DNA from: Bacillota bacterium
GTDB lineage: Bacteria; Bacillota; Sulfobacillia; JABLXB01
Length of the DNA: 64,000 nucleotides
Direction: 5' to 3'
NCBI GenBank assembly: GCA_013178305.1
Contig: JABLXB010000003.1
Coordinates: forward strand, 124,001-188,000
This document shows, in pieces, positions 62,954 to 64,000 of the stretch. The position numbers and the translations under genes are program-made. The notes under the pieces are model-generated. The model did not search any database. It worked only from the letters and a program-made list of their open reading frames with translations, and was not told the DNA's origin. Positions within the stretch are counted from its first letter, which is position 1. Every line of letters starts with the position of its first letter.

Positions 62954-63800
62954 GCTTATTATCAATGCAGATGGGTTGGGCTTCAGCCCGGGCGTAAACA
63001 GAGGGATCCGTGAGACGGCCGCATTTGGGCTTGTCAAGAGCACGAGCGCGCTTGTGAATTTTGAAGCAGCCGAAGAAATTCCGCAATTTGCACGAGACTT
63101 TCCCATGGTTTCAATTGGAATCCACCTAAACCTTACTGTCGGTCGACCTGTCGCAGAGCCCAGTAGAGTCCGCTCTCTTATTGATCCGCAGAGCGGAGAG
63201 TTCTACGGAAACAGACTGCCATTCTTGCTGATGAGCGGCCGGGTCAAATGGAACGAGATTTGTCTTGAGTTGGAATCACAGGTTAAGAAGATGATTGATT
63301 TCGGGATACAGATCACCCATGTTGACGGTCACCAGAACAAACACCTTTATCCCCCGTTGTTTTTCGCTGTTCTAGAGACGGCCAAGAAGTATGGCATTAA
63401 GCGCATACGAAGCCACAGGCGGTTCTTGACCGGGAGTCCGCGACAGAAATTGAACTATTACGTTGCACATCCTCAGCGACTCGCAACGCACATGGCTGGG
63501 CGAGTGCTCACCGATTATGCTCGCGTCAAAGGCTTAAGGTGCGCTGACAGACTGATTAGTCCTGGATACGCGGACTCGTCCAGGAAGTACTTGCTCAGCT
63601 CTTGGATGGAGTTGGCCAAGATCCTTCCCAGTGGAACCAGTGAGATATACTGTCATCCGGCTTACCCTGACGACATTTTGCGGCGGTACGCTACCTATGT
63701 GGAAGAAAGACGAATCGAGGTTGAAGTATTGACCAGTGAGGAATTGCGGGCTAGTTTTGCTATGGCGAACATCGAGATTATATCTTTCTATGACCTTTGA
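62946..63800 (+). CDS. YdjC/ChbG-type carbohydrate deacetylase
   Basis: 284 residues from TTG 62946 (AAAAGGGG upstream). Family blocks: RLIINADGLGFSPGVNRGI, IGIHLNLTVGRP (metal His), ITHVDGHQNKHLYPPLF (His) and EIYCHPAYPDD. These enzymes remove acetyl groups from amino sugars. The first block normally reads NADDFG; here the second Asp is Gly (NADGLG), so activity may be altered. It may deacetylate a polymer intermediate carrying the diacetamido sugar. Confidence 0.85.
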   Translation: MRRLIINADGLGFSPGVNRGIRETAAFGLVKSTSALVNFEAAEEIPQFARDFPMVSIGIHLNLTVGRPVAEPSRVRSLIDPQSGEFYGNRLPFLLMSGRVKWNEICLELESQVKKMIDFGIQITHVDGHQNKHLYPPLFFAVLETAKKYGIKRIRSHRRFLTGSPRQKLNYYVAHPQRLATHMAGRVLTDYARVKGLRCADRLISPGYADSSRKYLLSSWMELAKILPSGTSEIYCHPAYPDDILRRYATYVEERRIEVEVLTSEELRASFAMANIEIISFYDL

Positions 63801-63815
63801 AGGAGATCTTTAGTC

Positions 63816-64000
63816 ATGGGTTTGCTTGTTGCGGGCGATGTGATGCTATCACGGAACGTCAGGCACCGAATAGCGGGGATCGCTGCGAGCCTTCAGGCCT
63901 TGAAGTCCAGTTTTCCAGGATGCGCTTTGGTGGCGAATCTTGAGTCTCCCGTTTGTACAGCTCCGTTACGTTATCAGAATGGCTTCCGAGCTGATCCTGG
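63816..64000 (+). CDS. CapA family protein, 3' end outside window
   Basis: The frame is open to the window edge (61 codons). ATG 63816 follows AAGGAGA. The start GLLVAGDVMLSRNVRHRI and VANLESPVC are the first two metal-site blocks of CapA/PgsA-type metallophosphatase-fold proteins, which are linked to capsule and polyglutamate assembly. The rest is not visible. Confidence 0.75.
   Translation, partial: MGLLVAGDVMLSRNVRHRIAGIAASLQALKSSFPGCALVANLESPVCTAPLRYQNGFRADP

Overview
The window looks like a chromosomal segment of a GC-rich, Gram-positive-type bacterium (Bacillota, probably a Clostridia-like lineage). This is inferred from gene order and families, not from any database search. The pointers are the Rrf2 regulator - iscS - iscU - mnmA order, a 6S RNA with its own promoter, SpoVT/AbrB-type and PIN toxin-antitoxin pairs, a TPP riboswitch before thiC, an SLH-domain surface protein, and a Wzz/CpsD/PHP-phosphatase polysaccharide control module. 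Many genes start with GTG or TTG and sit behind strong Shine-Dalgarno sequences.

Layout. (1) 1-20000 is mostly housekeeping: aspS (5' end cut off), 6S RNA, trxA, threonine aldolase, rarA, the Fe-S/tRNA-thiolation cluster, an AbrB/PIN pair, small proteins, an AI-2E-family permease, a glutamine synthetase remnant, two tandem Uma2 nucleases, thiC under a TPP riboswitch (minus strand), two chemotaxis receptors and proS. (2) 20046-39137 (plus strand) is a polysaccharide locus. It encodes an ABC-2 exporter (Wzm/Wzt type), GDP-mannose dehydratase and reductase (a GDP-D-rhamnose route), three methyltransferases (one with a coiled coil built from 42-bp tandem repeats), a sulfatase-fold membrane protein, five GT4 glycosyltransferases, a GT2 and a large membrane protein. 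(3) 39203-44287 (minus strand) converges on it: galE, galU, a long leader with an attenuator-like hairpin, an initiating phospho-sugar transferase and a GT4. (4) 44288-47174 holds a VapBC-type pair, decayed fragments and a winged-helix/nuclease fusion. (5) 47271-49336 is an array of about 31-bp phased degenerate repeats followed by an S-layer-homology protein. (6) 49636-64000 is a second glycan block: O-antigen-ligase/TPR protein, Wzz-like protein, tyrosine kinase, PHP phosphatase, a CapD-type dehydratase, four genes matching the Wbp route to UDP-2,3-diacetamido-2,3-dideoxyglucuronate, then GT4, YdjC-type deacetylase and a cut-off CapA-type protein.

How they may work together (inference). GalU and GalE would supply UDP-Gal/UDP-Glc to the initiating transferase. 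Gmd and Rmd would supply GDP-D-rhamnose to the GT4 enzymes. The coiled-coil methyltransferase may cap and measure the chain, Wzm/Wzt would export it, and the ligase-like protein could attach it to a surface acceptor such as the nearby SLH protein. This resembles the S-layer glycoprotein glycan loci known from Geobacillus and Aneurinibacillus. The second block would make or control another surface polymer containing a diacetamido-uronic acid.

Most long reading frames opposite or out of frame with these genes are GC-driven shadows and are left out. No tRNA, rRNA, CRISPR array, insertion sequence or prophage was recognised.
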